In this document: in pieces, positions 1 to 12,568 of the stretch
Position numbering within the stretch: position 1 is the stretch's first letter
How the letters are laid out: the number at the start of each line of letters is the position of its first letter
Assembly: GCA_025618425.1 (NCBI GenBank)
Contig: CM046833.1
Coordinates: 9,961,327-10,025,326 of the forward strand
Length of the DNA: 64,000 nt
DNA from: Heliocidaris tuberculata
Taxonomy: Eukaryota > Echinodermata > Echinoidea > Camarodonta > Echinometridae
Direction of reading: 5' to 3'
Notes under the pieces: generated by a model
What the model was told of the DNA's origin: nothing
Seen by the model: the letters and a program-made list of their open reading frames with translations, nothing else
Databases searched by the model: none
Program-made: the position numbers and the translations under genes

Positions 1-237
1 ATGTTATGGAATACACTCCTCCAACACAACTCGCCACTCCTCAAAACTATAAATTTTCAGGGTTGGAGGAGAACCCCCTTCCACATCCACACCTAGGTGT
101 ATATGCAGTTTCCTACTATCAGTTTTCTTTCCAAACTAGTAAAATAAGTGCATCGTTTACCTCTCTTGGGTAATAATAATAAATGACATTGTAAAGCGCA
201 ATGAAGTATTCACGGAATACGCTATATAATTGTAACA

Positions 238-294
<57 letters not shown>

Positions 295-310
295 CATTAT
301 TATTATTATT

Positions 311-345
<35 letters not shown>

Positions 346-394
346 TATTATTATTATTATTATTATAATTATTATTATTATAATTAGTATTATT
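238..394. repeat. (ATT/ATC)n trinucleotide microsatellite
   Basis: About 155 bp of TTA repeats with an internal block of ATC repeats. It produces long poly-Asn/Asp and poly-Ile open frames on the minus strand that are not genes. Confidence 0.97.
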
Positions 395-2035
395 ATTTCT
401 AAGCTCAAAAATTTCGTGGGAGGTGAGAGATGAATCTAAGACAAGGACAATTACCCCCGCCGGAAAGTTACCCCCGAGCACAATTAGCCCTCGGTATCAC
501 AACGACAGCCTCCCTCCTCTCCACCCCCCCCCTCCCCCTCCCAAGGGGGCTGGGGCACAATACCCCCACATTTTCAAGTAGATTCAGCCTATTTTTGTCT
601 GATAAGTGACGGTTTTGTTCATAAGTACCCTCCCCCTTTCCCCTTCTTATAAATGCCCCTTATCACTTCCAGTGAGCTATGCCCACTTCCTCTTTTAAAA
701 ATGCCCCCATCCTGCCACTATGCAATTTTAAAATCCCAGTGCCCTCACTGAACACTGAATTTCAAACTGAAAAGTGAAAATTCAGATACATTTATACATT
801 TTTCTTTCTTACATTGTTTTAATAATGTTAAAGGAATGGGGAAAATTGAAATAACAGACCAATAAAAGTTTGAGTAAAATCTGATAAGAAATGAGAATGT
901 TATTAATTTTTTAAAGTTGTAATGAATCAAACACAACTTGGCAACCGACTCCGTGACGTATCTTGTAAGGGCCCATCCCATTTGCCCTGCAATACTAAAA
1001 AATTATATTTTCTGCTTTTATTTAAATCAGCTAAATACCAGGGTGAAATTCCCCTTTCATGTAACTATTTATTAGACTGCATCATTGAGAAAATGATCTC
1101 TCTTAATTTATAATAGGCATACAATTGTTTGCGTGTGTTCTTGTTCCATCCCAGCAACAGTCACACCCCCCCCCCCCCCGCCCCCTCCCTATATAGCGTA
1201 CGAACATTCAGTCTTTAAAAAAATAATTGTTTTAATGAATACATGAATTTATCAACAGTCTTTTCACTAACGCCTTTCCGACTAGAATATTCATTAGGCC
1301 TGTGTGACATTGACAGCCGATACACCCCCCCCCCCCCCGGCCTTATTATAGGCTCTATGACGAAATTTAGTGGAATCTAGCTCTGCCTCCACATGGATTA
1401 CAAATCTTCTATGATTTTTCAAAGTTCAATTATATAATGCCAAGGAGTGTAACAACCGATGAAGAAGATTTTTTTCTTTAATTGTTAAGAAAACAAACCG
1501 TTTGTTTTATCATTTACTCATCATTATTTTACACTACATTTTCTTCTTCTTCTTCTCCTTCTTCTTCTTCTTCTTCTTCTTCTTTTTTTTTTTGGGGGGG
1601 GGGGGGAGGGGGTTCACATTTTTTCGCCGGGGAGGGGGGAGGAGGACGAGGATGTCTCGTTACACTTATTATAGCAGATAACTCCTTGGTTATAGCATGG
1701 GAATGTATTAATGTAACTAGGATTCCCTGGTTAATCCTTGGGTAAACAGGCGGCCTTCCAGTGGTCATGACAACGAGTCCACAGAGGTCATGACCCTTAA
1801 TTGCACAACAGATGGAGAGATAAGAGCGTGAATAGTGTCCATGCAGTAGAAGTTTGTATACTTTGTATGCAGCTATATAGTAAACATGAGCTGTACATGT
1901 GGGGAGTTCTCCTAATCTAAATCATCAACTTGTTTCTCTTTCCTCCGCTCATTACATGGTATTTATGAATAAACTTTATACATTAATTTTATTATGACAA
2001 ATTTTTATGACGACAATAAAACAATATTATTATTA
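395..2035. other. gene-free low-complexity region
   Basis: I see no supportable gene. The stretch contains C-runs near 1167 and 1325, a TTC/poly-T/poly-G block at about 1543-1640, and otherwise unremarkable AT-rich sequence. Short open frames here have no recognisable domain. Confidence 0.6.
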
Positions 2036-2061
2036 ATAATAATAATAATAATAATAATAAC

Positions 2062-2099
<38 letters not shown>

Positions 2100-2160
2100 T
2101 AATAATAATAATTATGATGATGATAATTATGATAGTAACAATCATAATAATAAAATAAAA

Positions 2161-2201
<41 letters not shown>

Positions 2202-2202
2202 A
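2036..2202. repeat. compound (AAT)n-(AGT)n microsatellite
   Basis: AAT repeats with GAT interruptions, followed at about 2163-2200 by a pure AGT run. The open frames across it are homopolymeric shadows. Confidence 0.95.
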
Positions 2203-2427
2203 AATGACAATAATAAACCAACTCCGCACGGTTTATACTTTACTTTGATTTTTGTTAGTTTGCTAAAAAGAGTGTAGGCCTACTACTACTACTACGTCTC
2301 TAAAAAATTATAGGACGACTTAATAATCAGCCACCAACAGAAATATATTAAACACCCTGAGCCCCTGCCAAGCCCTATACTTCCCTTATTGAACAATATT
2401 ATTAACGTACATGGTTTGCTTTATTGA

Positions 2428-2429
<2 letters not shown>

Positions 2430-2471
<42 letters not shown>
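2430..2471. repeat. poly-A run of about 42 bp
   Basis: An uninterrupted A tract. No tRNA-like or LINE-like sequence is visible immediately 5' of it, so a retroposon tail cannot be claimed. Confidence 0.9.
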
Positions 2472-2475
<4 letters not shown>

Positions 2476-2888
2476 TGGAAATAGACTAACTCTTAGCTGA
2501 CGTCACGTAACGACCAGAGCACACGTAATTGTATAGACGTCACGAAATGACTAGTCAAAGTACACGTTACCTAAATGACAAAGCACACGTTACATTAACT
2601 GACTCTTCTGAACCCTTTGGCCACCTATGGCCGGAGGGGTCAGTAACGTCTGTAAAAGTAAAGTACACGTACCCTTAAACACACGTGACGTGATGACCAA
2701 AAACAGTAAGCGTACTGAATACTGGCTTCTGATTGGTCAATATAGGTACGTGTATCGAAAATCAAGTACGCGTGGTGAGTAGACGTAAGTAGACCCCGAT
2801 GGCTTGCCATAGCGGTGTTGCCATTCTCTGATTATGGTCCGTTAAGGACGGTCTTCCTGTGTGTGTACGAAGGCTAAAGGTTACTCCG

Positions 2889-3026
2889 GGGGGCGTTTCA
2901 TGAAAGGACTTGTCAGATATTTTTATCCGACAAATTTGCTCTCAGCCAATCAGATGCAAGGATTTCAGTAGCTTATAACAGTTGTCGGATAAAATATCCG
3001 ACAACTTCCTTTCATGAAACGCTCCC
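2889..3026. mobile_element. fold-back MITE, family A copy 1
   Basis: The element starts with GGGCGTTTCATGAAAGGA and ends with the inverse TTTCATGAAACGCTCCC, so the whole 138 bp can fold into a hairpin. The central 60 bp or so (CCGACAAATTTGC through AACAGTTGTCGG) is identical to a second copy at 62246-62386. There is no coding capacity, so this is a non-autonomous DNA element. Confidence 0.85.
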
Positions 3027-3244
3027 TGATCTCTCACTCACGACGACAGAATATTCCCAGAATTCTCATTCGATGTAAAAATATTGCAAAATAAATGTAG
3101 TCTTATTCTAAAAATAAACACTATGGTTACACGTCAAGAGAAGAACGAAAAAGGAATAGCAAAAGCAAATCCAGTGTAAACTACTGATAAAAATAGGTGC
3201 GAAGAGTACACTACATGCAGTTAACATTTTGTTTGTGTAATTAT

Positions 3245-3282
3245 GACCGTACGTACGTACGTACGTACGTACCGCGCGCGCA
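3245..3282. repeat. (ACGT)n-(CG)n microsatellite
   Basis: Six GTAC units followed by a short CG run. Each unit is self-complementary, so the tract is palindromic. Confidence 0.9.
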
Positions 3283-3639
3283 CAGTACAGGCCATAGACG
3301 TATAGGTACAGGCCTAGCGTAGGGCCATGGGCCACTGACCTAGAGGTCAGTGCCATGGGCCTAGCCGTCTCACAGCCGTATTGACCAGTCGTTTTCAATA
3401 AAATTGACATTCACGGACTTTGACAGGCGTGATGTACAAAAGATAGGGAACATCATGTGTTCGCGGCTGTATACCTACCTTTATGAGATTCGTTTTAGTT
3501 GTAAAGAAATACATGTATTACAAGTCGTTAGACAATAAAAAAGGCAATGTCATGGAAATTGATTGAAATCTGTCTCGTCTGCTTGTTTGGTTGGGGTTTT
3601 TTTTCTTCCAAATACATGTATTTTAAATAGGTTATGCGG

Positions 3640-3955
3640 GCTATAGCAACACAGTTATTTTATATATAATGGCTCTATAGGCTATAATAAAAAAAAGGCA
3701 ATACAGCTGTCTCCAATAGGCAGTTTGGCTATATGTGATCAAAATGGCAACACGGCTGTCTCCAATTGGAGACGTGATCAAAATGGCAACACTGCTGTCT
3801 CATATTGTTATATTGGCTATATGTAATAAAAATGACAACACGGCCTTTTCATAATCATATTGGCAAAATGGCAACACGGCTGTCTCCAATTATCCAATAA
3901 TTGGTAGTTTGGCTATATGTGATAAAAATGGCAACACGGCTGTCTTATGTCGGCG
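3640..3955. repeat. diverged tandem repeat, about 60-75 bp unit
   Basis: About five imperfect copies of a unit containing AATGGCAACACGGCTGTCTC and TTGGCTATATGTGAT. Copies differ by small indels and substitutions. No open frame spans it. Confidence 0.75.
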
Positions 3956-4322
3956 GTTTTGCTAAACGTATGGCAATTTATATCCTGAACTAACAATCAA
4001 ACATAAATAAAAGAGTTTTTAAAGTAGCACCCATGCATGGTGATCACGAATACGAGTGCCGGTAAGGTATGTCTACTAGCTAGCCAGCGGAGGAACACGG
4101 CCGGTTGAGTCGTCGCGTCGCATGCTCATTCCCCTAGTACCGGTATCCCTCCCATTTTACGATTTTTTCCAAAAGAATGGACTATATTACCTTTTAAAAT
4201 TTGAAGCTACTGATAATCAATTAAAACCAGTTTATTCTCTAGTTAGCACCATCTACCTCGCATACATGTAACTTGTAGTGTGAGTGGTACCAGCGCAGCT
4301 TCTAGTCTGTGGGCCACCGTAG

Positions 4323-4323
<1 letters not shown>

Positions 4324-4359
<36 letters not shown>
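4324..4359. repeat. poly-C run of 36 bp
   Basis: One of the longest C homopolymers in the window. Its length in the assembly is probably approximate. Confidence 0.9.
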
Positions 4360-4607
4360 TTAGGCACAATTTTTAGTGATGTTTTCCTGGTAGCTAGGAC
4401 CCTCGGCTATCAGAATCTGCCTGTTGGCCATAGAGTAAGTGGTGGGTGTGGCCACCAGGGCCGTTGCCATGGCAACGTGTCAAGGAAATATAGGAATTTT
4501 AAAAAATACCCAATATTTCTAATTGAGAAATTTGAAAAATGATTGGTAAGCATCTAAATATATGTATTTTGAGCTTCCCGATTGATTGAAACCAAAATCT
4601 AGGTCAT

Positions 4608-5638
4608 TTGAAGTCACGGTCATGTCAAAAATATGGTAAGGATTCTAATATTTTCAATAAGCAATCTAAATCCCTACCAAGGTCAGTTAACAGAATAATC
4701 AACTCTGAACGAATCTTACATTTTAAGAACGTACTGCAAGGTACGGATTGGAATGACATTTTAGATTGTGATGACCCGAACGAAGCCTATAACCTATTTG
4801 AATCAAAACTGCATGTCTTATATGATGTCAATTTCCCTTTTTATAGTGCGAAAAGACGGGAAAACAATTTAAAACAATGGATGACTGATGGGTTGCTTAA
4901 ATCAATAAAATATAAAAACAAGTTATACAAACAGTTTTTACATAAACCCTCTAGCTCAAATTAATCAAAATATAAGCATTTTAGAAACCATTTGAATTCT
5001 TTGGTCAGACGTGTCAAAGTGAATTATTACAAAAGAAAATTCCAACAATATAAAACTAACCTCAAGGCCACATGGTCTATTATCAATACATTGTTGAATA
5101 GGAAAGTTAAGAAGAAGTTAAGTGCTAATATGAAATGCAATGGCAGTACCACAAACGATGCAAAAGAAATAGCAAATTCTTTTAATACCTTCTTTACTGA
5201 AATTGGACCATCTTTGGACAGATTAATACCCAATAGTCAAAAACGAATTTCCACAAATACCTCGATGATCATTATCCTCAAACCTTGTATTTTTATCCTA
5301 CAAGAACTAAAGAAATATGTGATATAGTAAGTACTTTTCAAAATAGTAAAGCGCCAGGAATTGATGGGTTTAAACCTTGTGTAATTAAATCTGTCATCTC
5401 GGAACTTAGTGAACCTTTATGCCACATATTTAACTTGTCTCTAAGCAAAGGGATATTTCCACAGAAACTAAAGTTAGCTAAAGTTTCCCCAGTTTTTAAA
5501 AGTGGAAACAAGGAAGAATTAACTAATTACAGACCAATTTCTGTTCTTTCCGTTTTCTCAAAGATACTAGAACGAATTGTTTATAAACGCACCGTGGATT
5601 TCTTAGATAAACATAACATTCTCTGTAAAAAATGATCA
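4608..5638 (+). pseudogene. truncated non-LTR retrotransposon ORF2 relic
   Basis: Three open segments (4608-4964, 4992-5327, 5285-5635) read as one LINE polyprotein. The first two carry the linker between endonuclease and reverse transcriptase, including FNTFFTEIGPSL. The third carries the start of reverse transcriptase: SKAPGIDGF, then KVSPVFKSG and NYRPISVLSVFSKILERIV. Segments one and two share a frame and are split by one TAA at 4962-4964; a frameshift near 5260-5285 separates the third. The copy stops after RT motif 2, with no catalytic YADD box, and has no endonuclease upstream. It is dead. The motifs fit the CR1/Jockey group, the same broad clade as the copy at 59059-60960. Confidence 0.9.
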
Positions 5639-6185
5639 ACTGTAAGTACGGTATGGGAAAACGAATTATAGTTTCTATGGGAATATAAAAAAGAAAAGAA
5701 GAAGAGGAAGAGAATGAAAAGATAAATACGCATGCAAGCACGACAATTATATTTGGTCACGCAGTACACGGTACAAAGGTCAATTCCGGATTGCCATGCG
5801 ACGGCGCCCTATGCAGAATACTGTTGTATATTGCCTCCACTCCATTCATTCACGTATGAGGCTGGTATAAATGGACCGTTCCTGTAGTTAGATTTTTAGT
5901 TGATAGGCCATATTTTTAATACAGTTAAGCCCTTCTTTCAATCATCCAGTAAGAGAGGCCTATGCATGAACAATGCTCACTCTTATTAATACCACCCCAT
6001 CCCAATTCGTTTTTGCTACGTCCCACAGTTCAAGTTTATCAACACAATTATTGAACGATTCAGCATGTATCGAGGACAACAAAAGCCAACCTGTATTCAA
6101 TTAATGCACATCACTATACCTGACTACCTGACTACTCACGTAGCGTAGGCACTGCAAATAAAAACGTAACCATAACAGCGCATAT
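5639..6185. other. gene-free spacer
   Basis: Nothing supportable is visible apart from an AAGA-rich stretch near 5690-5715. The last 8 bases (6178-6185, GCGCATAT) are the left target duplication of the next element. Confidence 0.5.
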
Positions 6186-6536
6186 CAGTGGCGGATTCAG
6201 GGGGGGGGGGGGGAATCCCGGCCCGTGCCCCCCCCCCTTTTGAGGGAAAACAATGCAATGTGCCCCCCTATTTGCGATTGTGCCCCCCCCCCCTTTTCGA
6301 CCAGAAAACCTTCATGTTTTTTTTTTTTTTTTTTTTTTTTTTGCTTGTCAGAGAATTATTGAGGGGAACTGGACCCCATAACCCCCCCCCCCCCCCCCCC
6401 CCACTGAGCGACTTTTGGAGGGCTGGCGAGAGACCAAAAAAATATGGGTCTCCCTCCAAGCAGTTTCCCAAAGTTGCAATCCTGCATTTGTGTGCCCCCC
6501 CCCCCCCCCTTATACGAAATCCTGGATCCGCCCCTG
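6186..6536. mobile_element. hAT-like non-autonomous element with G/C homopolymer core
   Basis: The 351-bp element has imperfect terminal inverted repeats (left CAGTGGCGGATTCAGG, right CCTGGATCCGCCCCTG) and a perfect 8-bp target-site duplication GCGCATAT at 6178-6185 and 6537-6544. The 8-bp duplication and CAG-type ends fit the hAT superfamily. The interior has G, C and T homopolymers around short unique blocks such as GCTTGTCAGAGAATTAT. A closely related copy lies inverted at 58058-58424. Confidence 0.85.
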
Positions 6537-9013
6537 GCGCATATAATTACTGCATATGGCTGCAATTTAGTGCGTGTAACTGCATTTGATAAAAAGAAGC
6601 CTCTATATACGTGTTGAACATGACTCTTCTTTTTGCCCTTGGAAAAAGGCTTTCATTAAGATGTACTAATCTGCATTGCCATGATTACAACTGAAACGGA
6701 TCTCTGTCAAAATAACATGGCACAGTGAGGCTAACTTGCACCAACAGGATTAAACATAGCCTATAGATTATCTTCTCTTAGGATTGTAAAGGCGGTGAGT
6801 ATCCTATGCTATATTAGAGCAGTGTGGCATTGACTTCATTTACATTTTACCTTAATTCACCAATTTGTATGTCCATTGTGTTTCTGTTTTTTTTTTTTTT
6901 TTTAAATATCGAGGAAAATGATCACCCGGTATGCCGTTTTATTCTTCACAGATTATTGCTGGTTAATTGGCTTAGTAAATCACATTAATATTATTCATAT
7001 TATTCCAAGGAGAATGAGAGAGCGAGAGAAAGAGATAACTTCAGAGAGAAAAGAGAAGTAGGGAGGGTGTGCATATATATGCATACCCCGCGTATTACAT
7101 GTATTATAGTGGTAAAGGCTTTGGCGTTCTGAGCCAACTGAGGTCCCGGGTTCGATTCCCGGCAGAAACATTTTTTTTTCAACCCGTTTGCAAAAAAAAA
7201 AAAAAAAAAAAAAAAGTTGGACAGCTCTGGGGAATGTTGATTTAAGCTACGCTACCTTTGTTCTCTGATTTCATGTATTTCCACGAGAGTTTCTATAAAG
7301 CTGTAGTTGTATAGTGTTGTGTCCTTACAATTATACATACAGAGAGGGAGGAAGAGAGAAAGAATGGGGGAGGGGGAATGGGAGAGAAAGAATGGGGGAG
7401 GGGGAATGGGAGAGGGGGGAGGGGAGAGAAAATACACCTTCCATGCAATATCTCATAAAATTAATATGGCTTTCTGGAGGAGAGCGTCACGTCTCTATGA
7501 CAACACGTAAATGTTTCGCAATGTACACGTGCTGAATCAATACCTAAGTCATTGTCATATACCAACAGGCTATAATGAGAAACGTACGAACTGCATGAAG
7601 ATACTCGCGGCGGGTAAGTTTTTAATGCACCATCACTTTGTGCACGTCATCGATTTTTTGTGTGAGAATTATGCTTAGGGTTACTCAGGGCGTCAATCCG
7701 AATTAGACCGTGGGGGGGGGGGGGGACACAAGTTCAGTGAGGATGGGGGGGGGGGGGTCGGAGGACATAGAATGCGGTGTTTGCAGGGTATGGTGTGGCA
7801 TAAGAGTTAACACCCCCCCCCCTCCCAATATAAATTTAGTATCAGAAACAGAGAAATATATAGACTGAATAATACAAAATAATATACGAAAGGTTTAATG
7901 TTTGCATTTTTTTCCTAAAAAGTGAAAATGTTCCATAATACATGTATATAACTTACTTTTAATTAACAGAATTTCTCAATAATTTAGAAACCCTTAGATC
8001 TATAGGGGAAAAACTGAGGGGCATATTAAAGCAAGGACCGCAATGGCGCGCTCATCTTGGTTTCATAAAGCCCCCATCACACCAGACTCGTTCAGTCGTT
8101 CTCATCACTACGTTCTGAAAAAAAATGATGCCAAACGGGTTACAACTGTGGTGAACGCGAACGGAGTAGACGTCTCCCCTCTATATCTCTCTTTCTCTGT
8201 ATTCTATCCATCTATCTCTCCATCTCTCTCTCTATCTCTCACCCTCTCTTTATCTCCCCTCTATCTCTATCTCTCAATTTATCTCTCCCTCTATCTTTCT
8301 CCCTATTTCTCTGTAAATTCTCTCCTTCTCTCTCTCTCTCTCTCTATATATCTCTCTTTCTATCTCTTTATCTATCCCTCTCGTACATCGTTTATAACAT
8401 TATTCTGCCAAAAGGGGGTTTGACGGCATGGATTATCTTAATTCAGAGAAACTCAGAAAAATAATGTTCTCTTAATCTCTGTGACCACCTGTAAGGATTC
8501 AGAAAAGGCTAAAAAAAACAAACACTCATTTGTGACTTTGATAGTGTTTATGATAGGCAAGTGACGACACTTGGTATATTTCTATACTTCGCCCAAGCAT
8601 TTGACATGATCGATCACTGATCATATTTTTTTGCAAAAAATAAATAAATAAATAACAACAACATTACACTATATATGCTGTTCCATTCAAATTTTATGAT
8701 TGAACTAGTCAACAGTTCTATTATTACATTCTATGATGAACCCTCAAAACAAAACAATGCATTTTAATTATTTTTATATTTTAATAAAGCAGAATATGAT
8801 ACTCAGAAAGACCAAAAATCCCACACAAGGTAGTCAATGTTATGATATCATCCTTTCTTAGCATGTATAATTACATTTCCTTTTTTACATGGAAAATGTG
8901 GTGAAAGCTTCATTTTATTCTTCCAAATATTCGTTCTCTGCTTTCTGAGTTTTGAACAAATGCAGCAGCTATGTCCCTGGCTTTGACATGTGCAAGTCGC
9001 TCCCTATGGACAT
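6537..9013. other. gene-free region with low-complexity tracts
   Basis: Contents: a poly-T tract near 6888-6903; a tRNA-like SINE head (listed separately); AG-rich tract 7340-7435; G-runs at 7713-7727 and 7746-7757; and a pyrimidine-rich TC/TATC tract at about 8170-8385. The open frame at 8043-8423 is mostly this Ser/Leu-rich tract and is not convincing. Confidence 0.6.
7103..7214 (+). mobile_element. tRNA-derived SINE fragment
   Basis: An A-box-like ATTATAGTGGTAAAGGC is followed about 30 bp later by an excellent B-box, GGTTCGATTCC (7149-7159), in CCCGGGTTCGATTCCCGG. An A-rich tail ends near 7214. The 5' acceptor strand and a paired acceptor stem are missing, so this is a SINE or tRNA relic, not a working tRNA gene. 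Confidence 0.7.
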
Positions 9014-9021
9014 GGCACAAC

Positions 9022-10530
9022 CACTGGCGTAGCCAGGATTTTTCAAGAGGGGGGGCCAAGGCGAGGGAGCGAAGCGACCGAGCGGGGGAGGGTGTGGGAG
9101 GGGGTATCCCCCTCCCACGGTAGGAAAATTTTTTAAAACCAGGTCATGAAAATGGCATTTTCTGCACCCTAAAATTCTATTCTGGTGTAACCTACTTGAG
9201 AAGTGACAGATGAAATAGGATTTTTTTTTTCTCTACTCCGCTGGAATGAATTGTAGTGGAAGGATTACCACTCCTTGGGGCTCCAGAATTCCAAGCAATA
9301 CGCAAAATTACATGTAGTTGGTGTGTATAAATAGCTGTACCAGTGTACATACGAAACGTTGAAACCCGTGTTTTCGGATAGGAAAATATACAGACTAACA
9401 ACCAAAAACCCACACACAGACACACTGACTATTGACTAACATATGACTAAGAGGACGCCCTTTCTCATGGAGTGGAATTTATATCTCATCTCAAGCGGTA
9501 GTCTCATTTGAAAACACATGCAACATCTTTATTAGGTGTATGTAAAAGACTTTTGCAATTTATTTAGCTGCCTTGTTTAGCTCTTTATCTCATTTTCTCG
9601 GTTAAAGGTTGTTCATTAGTTGCCTAATTCGTATATACTACACGAATCCAGCTACGTACTCCTTCATTTAAGTACTGAGGAATTATATAGTTTGATTAAT
9701 TTTTGTAACCAAAATGAACATCAATGTGAGTATTTAGCACGGAAAAATATTAGAATTACATCGTGTAAAGAGTATAGAGATCACAATTTGTAATAAAAAC
9801 ATATGGAAATAATGTAATTACACATAGAGAACGGGCTAAACAAAGTCTTCATACAACCAAGTCAAGCGCACATGATTTGCCACATGTGAAGGCCGTTTTT
9901 GTCATTCAATTTAGTGATAATAGATTTGACTCAAAACTGTAAACATCAAAGCAGAAAGCATCTCGTCCGATGACTTACTAGTATATAAAATACGACTTGA
10001 ACAAAGAATGAAATTGTATCTTTTTTGAATATTCCTCTATAAAATCGAACTCTACCTTGAAAAACAGTGTTTTGCTTCTCCTCGGATGAAGACCATAAAA
10101 ATGATATAACGGTGACATTGTTTTCGTATAAAAGCAATGTTGGCTACCACAATGATAACTCTTAAACAAACTCAAGATTTACAAAACGAAGAAAATGGTT
10201 ATTGCCTCCATCGGACATATACCCATTCACAAAGAGAGGTTTATATTCGGCAAGAATAACTGATACGCCTCTTCATCATTCTGAGTACAATTTCTTTCAA
10301 CTCTCGACAAACTAAAAGAAATATAAATGTTCTGTTACCAATCTACTTAGTCAATGTTGTTAACAAAGTTTCGGGGTTATGATTTGGAAAGGAACAGTTT
10401 TTGCTGGAAATGAAAGCAGTGTTTATTTTGTTTACTTTTTTGGTAATATTTCCATTTTATTTTTCCTTATTTCGATTGTAAGGTAGGGGTAGGGTAAGTC
10501 CTAGTAAGACCAGCATGTGAAAAGGAAATT

Positions 10531-10566
<36 letters not shown>

Positions 10567-10623
10567 CTCCGATCAACAGGGGGGGCCATGGCCCCCTTGT
10601 GCCCCCCCCTGGCTACGCCAGTG
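9022..10623. mobile_element. 1.6-kb hAT-like element with perfect TIR and 8-bp TSD
   Basis: The termini are a perfect 16-bp inverted repeat: CACTGGCGTAGCCAGG at 9022-9037 and its complement at 10608-10623. The flanks are a perfect 8-bp duplication GGCACAAC (9014-9021 and 10624-10631). This is strong structural evidence for hAT-type insertion. No transposase is recognisable inside, so it is non-autonomous. Just inside the left end is a GC-rich stretch (9060-9120) with short inverted motifs GAGCGAAGCGACCGAGCG; a related stretch, inverted, lies at about 63290-63345. The interior is AT-rich, with a poly-T tract near 10532-10563. Confidence 0.9.
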
Positions 10624-10631
10624 GGCACAAC

Positions 10632-11105
10632 ATGACATGGTTCAATCTCTCCTGCTTCATGGTATTTCTGAGCCATGTTTTTACACGTCTTAGGGCACTG
10701 AAAGATCTCTCTGCTTGGCAAGAACTTGCTGGTGAAACAAGCAGGAGTCTAAGAAGTTGCTCAACATTAATTTTCGGAACATCCCCCTAACTTCCGGAAT
10801 CATGCCCTGAAAAGCGTTCCTGCATTCTTCCACAGAAGAATATTTGAACTGATGTCGGAAGAAGACCAAATCACACCTAAGACCATCCCCCAATTCAAAC
10901 TTGTCAATGAGATCATCATCTATTGATCCACATAGTAGAATCGATGCCAGTCTTTACCGTTCTTCTATGTCTGTTAGCTTGAAGAACTCTACACGATATT
11001 TTTCTTCTAGAGATTCTGAAACATATTGCTGCGATCCCTCAGTGTATCTAGCTGGAATTCTTTTTCCCATTCTTTTTCCCATAGGTTTCACACGTTCGGA
11101 AATAC
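10632..11105 (-). pseudogene. hAT/ZMYM1-like transposase fragment
   Basis: Read on the minus strand, this gives PARYTEGSQQYVSESLEEKY, then VEFFKLTDIEER, a stop near 10965, then LIDKFELGDGLRCDLVFFRH, SVEECRNAFQGMIPEV and, after a frameshift near 10700, CKNMAQKYHEAGEIEPCH. The P-A-R-Y-x-E-G followed by a hydrophobic 'YxxEFFKxxD' stretch resembles the central part of hAT-derived ZMYM1-type proteins. The assignment is from pattern only and is tentative. The 9022-10623 element is inserted at its 3' side, so it predates that insertion. Confidence 0.4.
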
Positions 11106-11565
11106 AGTACCTTTTTCAAGGGATCAAAACGCCGCGTCGTTTGGAAGGGGTTCACTCGGAAGGGAATATCGTATTTAATCTAGGTTTTCTTTTTAAAATT
11201 CCATCAACTTCTTTTTCTGTAGGACTTTGAGCATTCATTATGTAAGTTTGACAGATATTCGTTTGATATTTAATTTTCTATCGTTGATTTTCTGAAAAGT
11301 GTTCCGACACTGGATCAACCACCATATAAACAGTGGGAACACTTTAGTTCAGCTGGCAACTTTTGGAAAGTAAAAAAAAAAAAAAAAAAAAAAGTCAACA
11401 CAAAGAGAAAGAGAGAAAGAAAAAAAAAAAGAAAACATTTTAACCCCAAATCGTGGGGGGGGGGGGGACATTTCGCCACCTGAAAATTCGTGGGGGGGGG
11501 GGGGGGACGTGTCCCCCCGTCCCCCCCAGGATTGACGCCCAAAGTTGTAATCATATAAATACAAG

Positions 11566-11842
11566 CATAGGTGTACCCGGGATTTTTAAAAGGGGGTGTT
11601 TAAGATTATTCTTCATTTTAACTTAATTATTTAATCTTCTTACTCCTAAATAGTCTCTGACAAGCAAGCAAGCAAGCAAGAAAAAAAAAAAAAAAAAAAA
11701 AAGAATAGAAAAGGAAAAAATATGTTATTATTAGACCAAGGCGAAACACAAAACGGAAATAAAAGGGTTAAAAACAAGCTTTTGTTTAAAAAAAAAACCT
11801 AAAAAACTGCCAAAGGGTGCGTTTGAACACCTTACGCCTATG
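11566..11842. mobile_element. probable short inverted-repeat element
   Basis: The ends CATAGGTGTACC and its near-complement GGTAAGG-type CTTACGCCTATG suggest a non-autonomous element. The interior has A-rich runs and four AAGC repeats. The flanks (AATACAAG and TATACATG) are only partly alike. The neighbouring 11440-11540 stretch has G-runs in the hAT-like style. Confidence 0.4.
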
Positions 11843-12381
11843 TATACATGTAGGTTTGGTTTGTTTTTATAAGCTAGGACAAGCGTAAGGTATTTGGTTA
11901 TTTGGTGCCCGATACAAAACCAAGTATTACGAAATTATGAAAATAATGAACGTTAGAGATATTATTTCCTTTGATGTTTAGTCTGATCCGTGCAAGTTCT
12001 AATTGTAAGCCAAATAACAAATGACAATCATCGGAAATACGTAAATCTGAGATGCGGTTAGTAACGTAAATGAAAAAAAGAAAGACCTTAAACCTTTCTC
12101 TGAATAATGGAAGCAAGGGCTGAATCAAAAATAATGAGCAAAAACAGATTAGTGATCATTATGCTACCCGATTACCAGAATTGTGTTGATGAGTCTCATT
12201 TCCTTGTAAGTATGAAAATTAAAGGTACATCAATCTATTAGGGAGGCCTAGAATTATAAAATAATATGAATTTCACCAAGTCCGTAACCATGTCTAAACT
12301 AAGGGTCACCTGAGCCTTCTTTTCGCCAATATGCCGAAATTGGTTTTGTCAACATATATGGTATTACGCCATTGGTACTCA

Positions 12382-12398
12382 CAGGGCTCAAGTGAATA
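12382..12398 (+). promoter_or_regulatory. possible 5'-UTR splice acceptor and start context of TIR gene
   Basis: TTGGTACTCACAG ends at 12383 as a plausible 3' splice site, hinting at an upstream untranslated exon. An in-frame TGA (12393-12395) lies two codons before ATG 12399. This fixes that ATG as the first possible start in this exon. The context AATAATGG has G at +4. Confidence 0.45.
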
Positions 12399-12568
12399 AT
12401 GGCAGAGAACTTCGACGAATTGAAGGAGTACATCGAGAAGAATCCCTCCAACCTTCAAGAGTATCTACCTCGTGTCCTAGAGGAGATCAAGAAAGATGCC
12501 ACCGGGGAGTTCATCAAGGAGCTTAAGTACGTCCTCCGGGATGAGATGATGGATGCAGTCAAGGCAGC
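12399..12568 (+). CDS. TIR gene exon 1 (aa 1-57)
   Basis: This first coding exon begins MAENFDELKEYIEKN. It is charged and helical and ends with two bases of an Ala codon before the donor GC|GTAAGT. Confidence 0.85.

Noticed and set aside
119..481. Open frames rich in poly-Asn/Asp or poly-Ile
   Set aside because: They are translations of the ATT/ATC microsatellite in two frames, with no other sequence content.
6188..6589. Pro- and Gly-rich frames on both strands
   Set aside because: They lie within the hAT-like element and come from C and G homopolymers.
7103..7170. A functional tRNA gene
   Set aside because: The B-box is perfect but the acceptor stem and a paired 5' end are missing.
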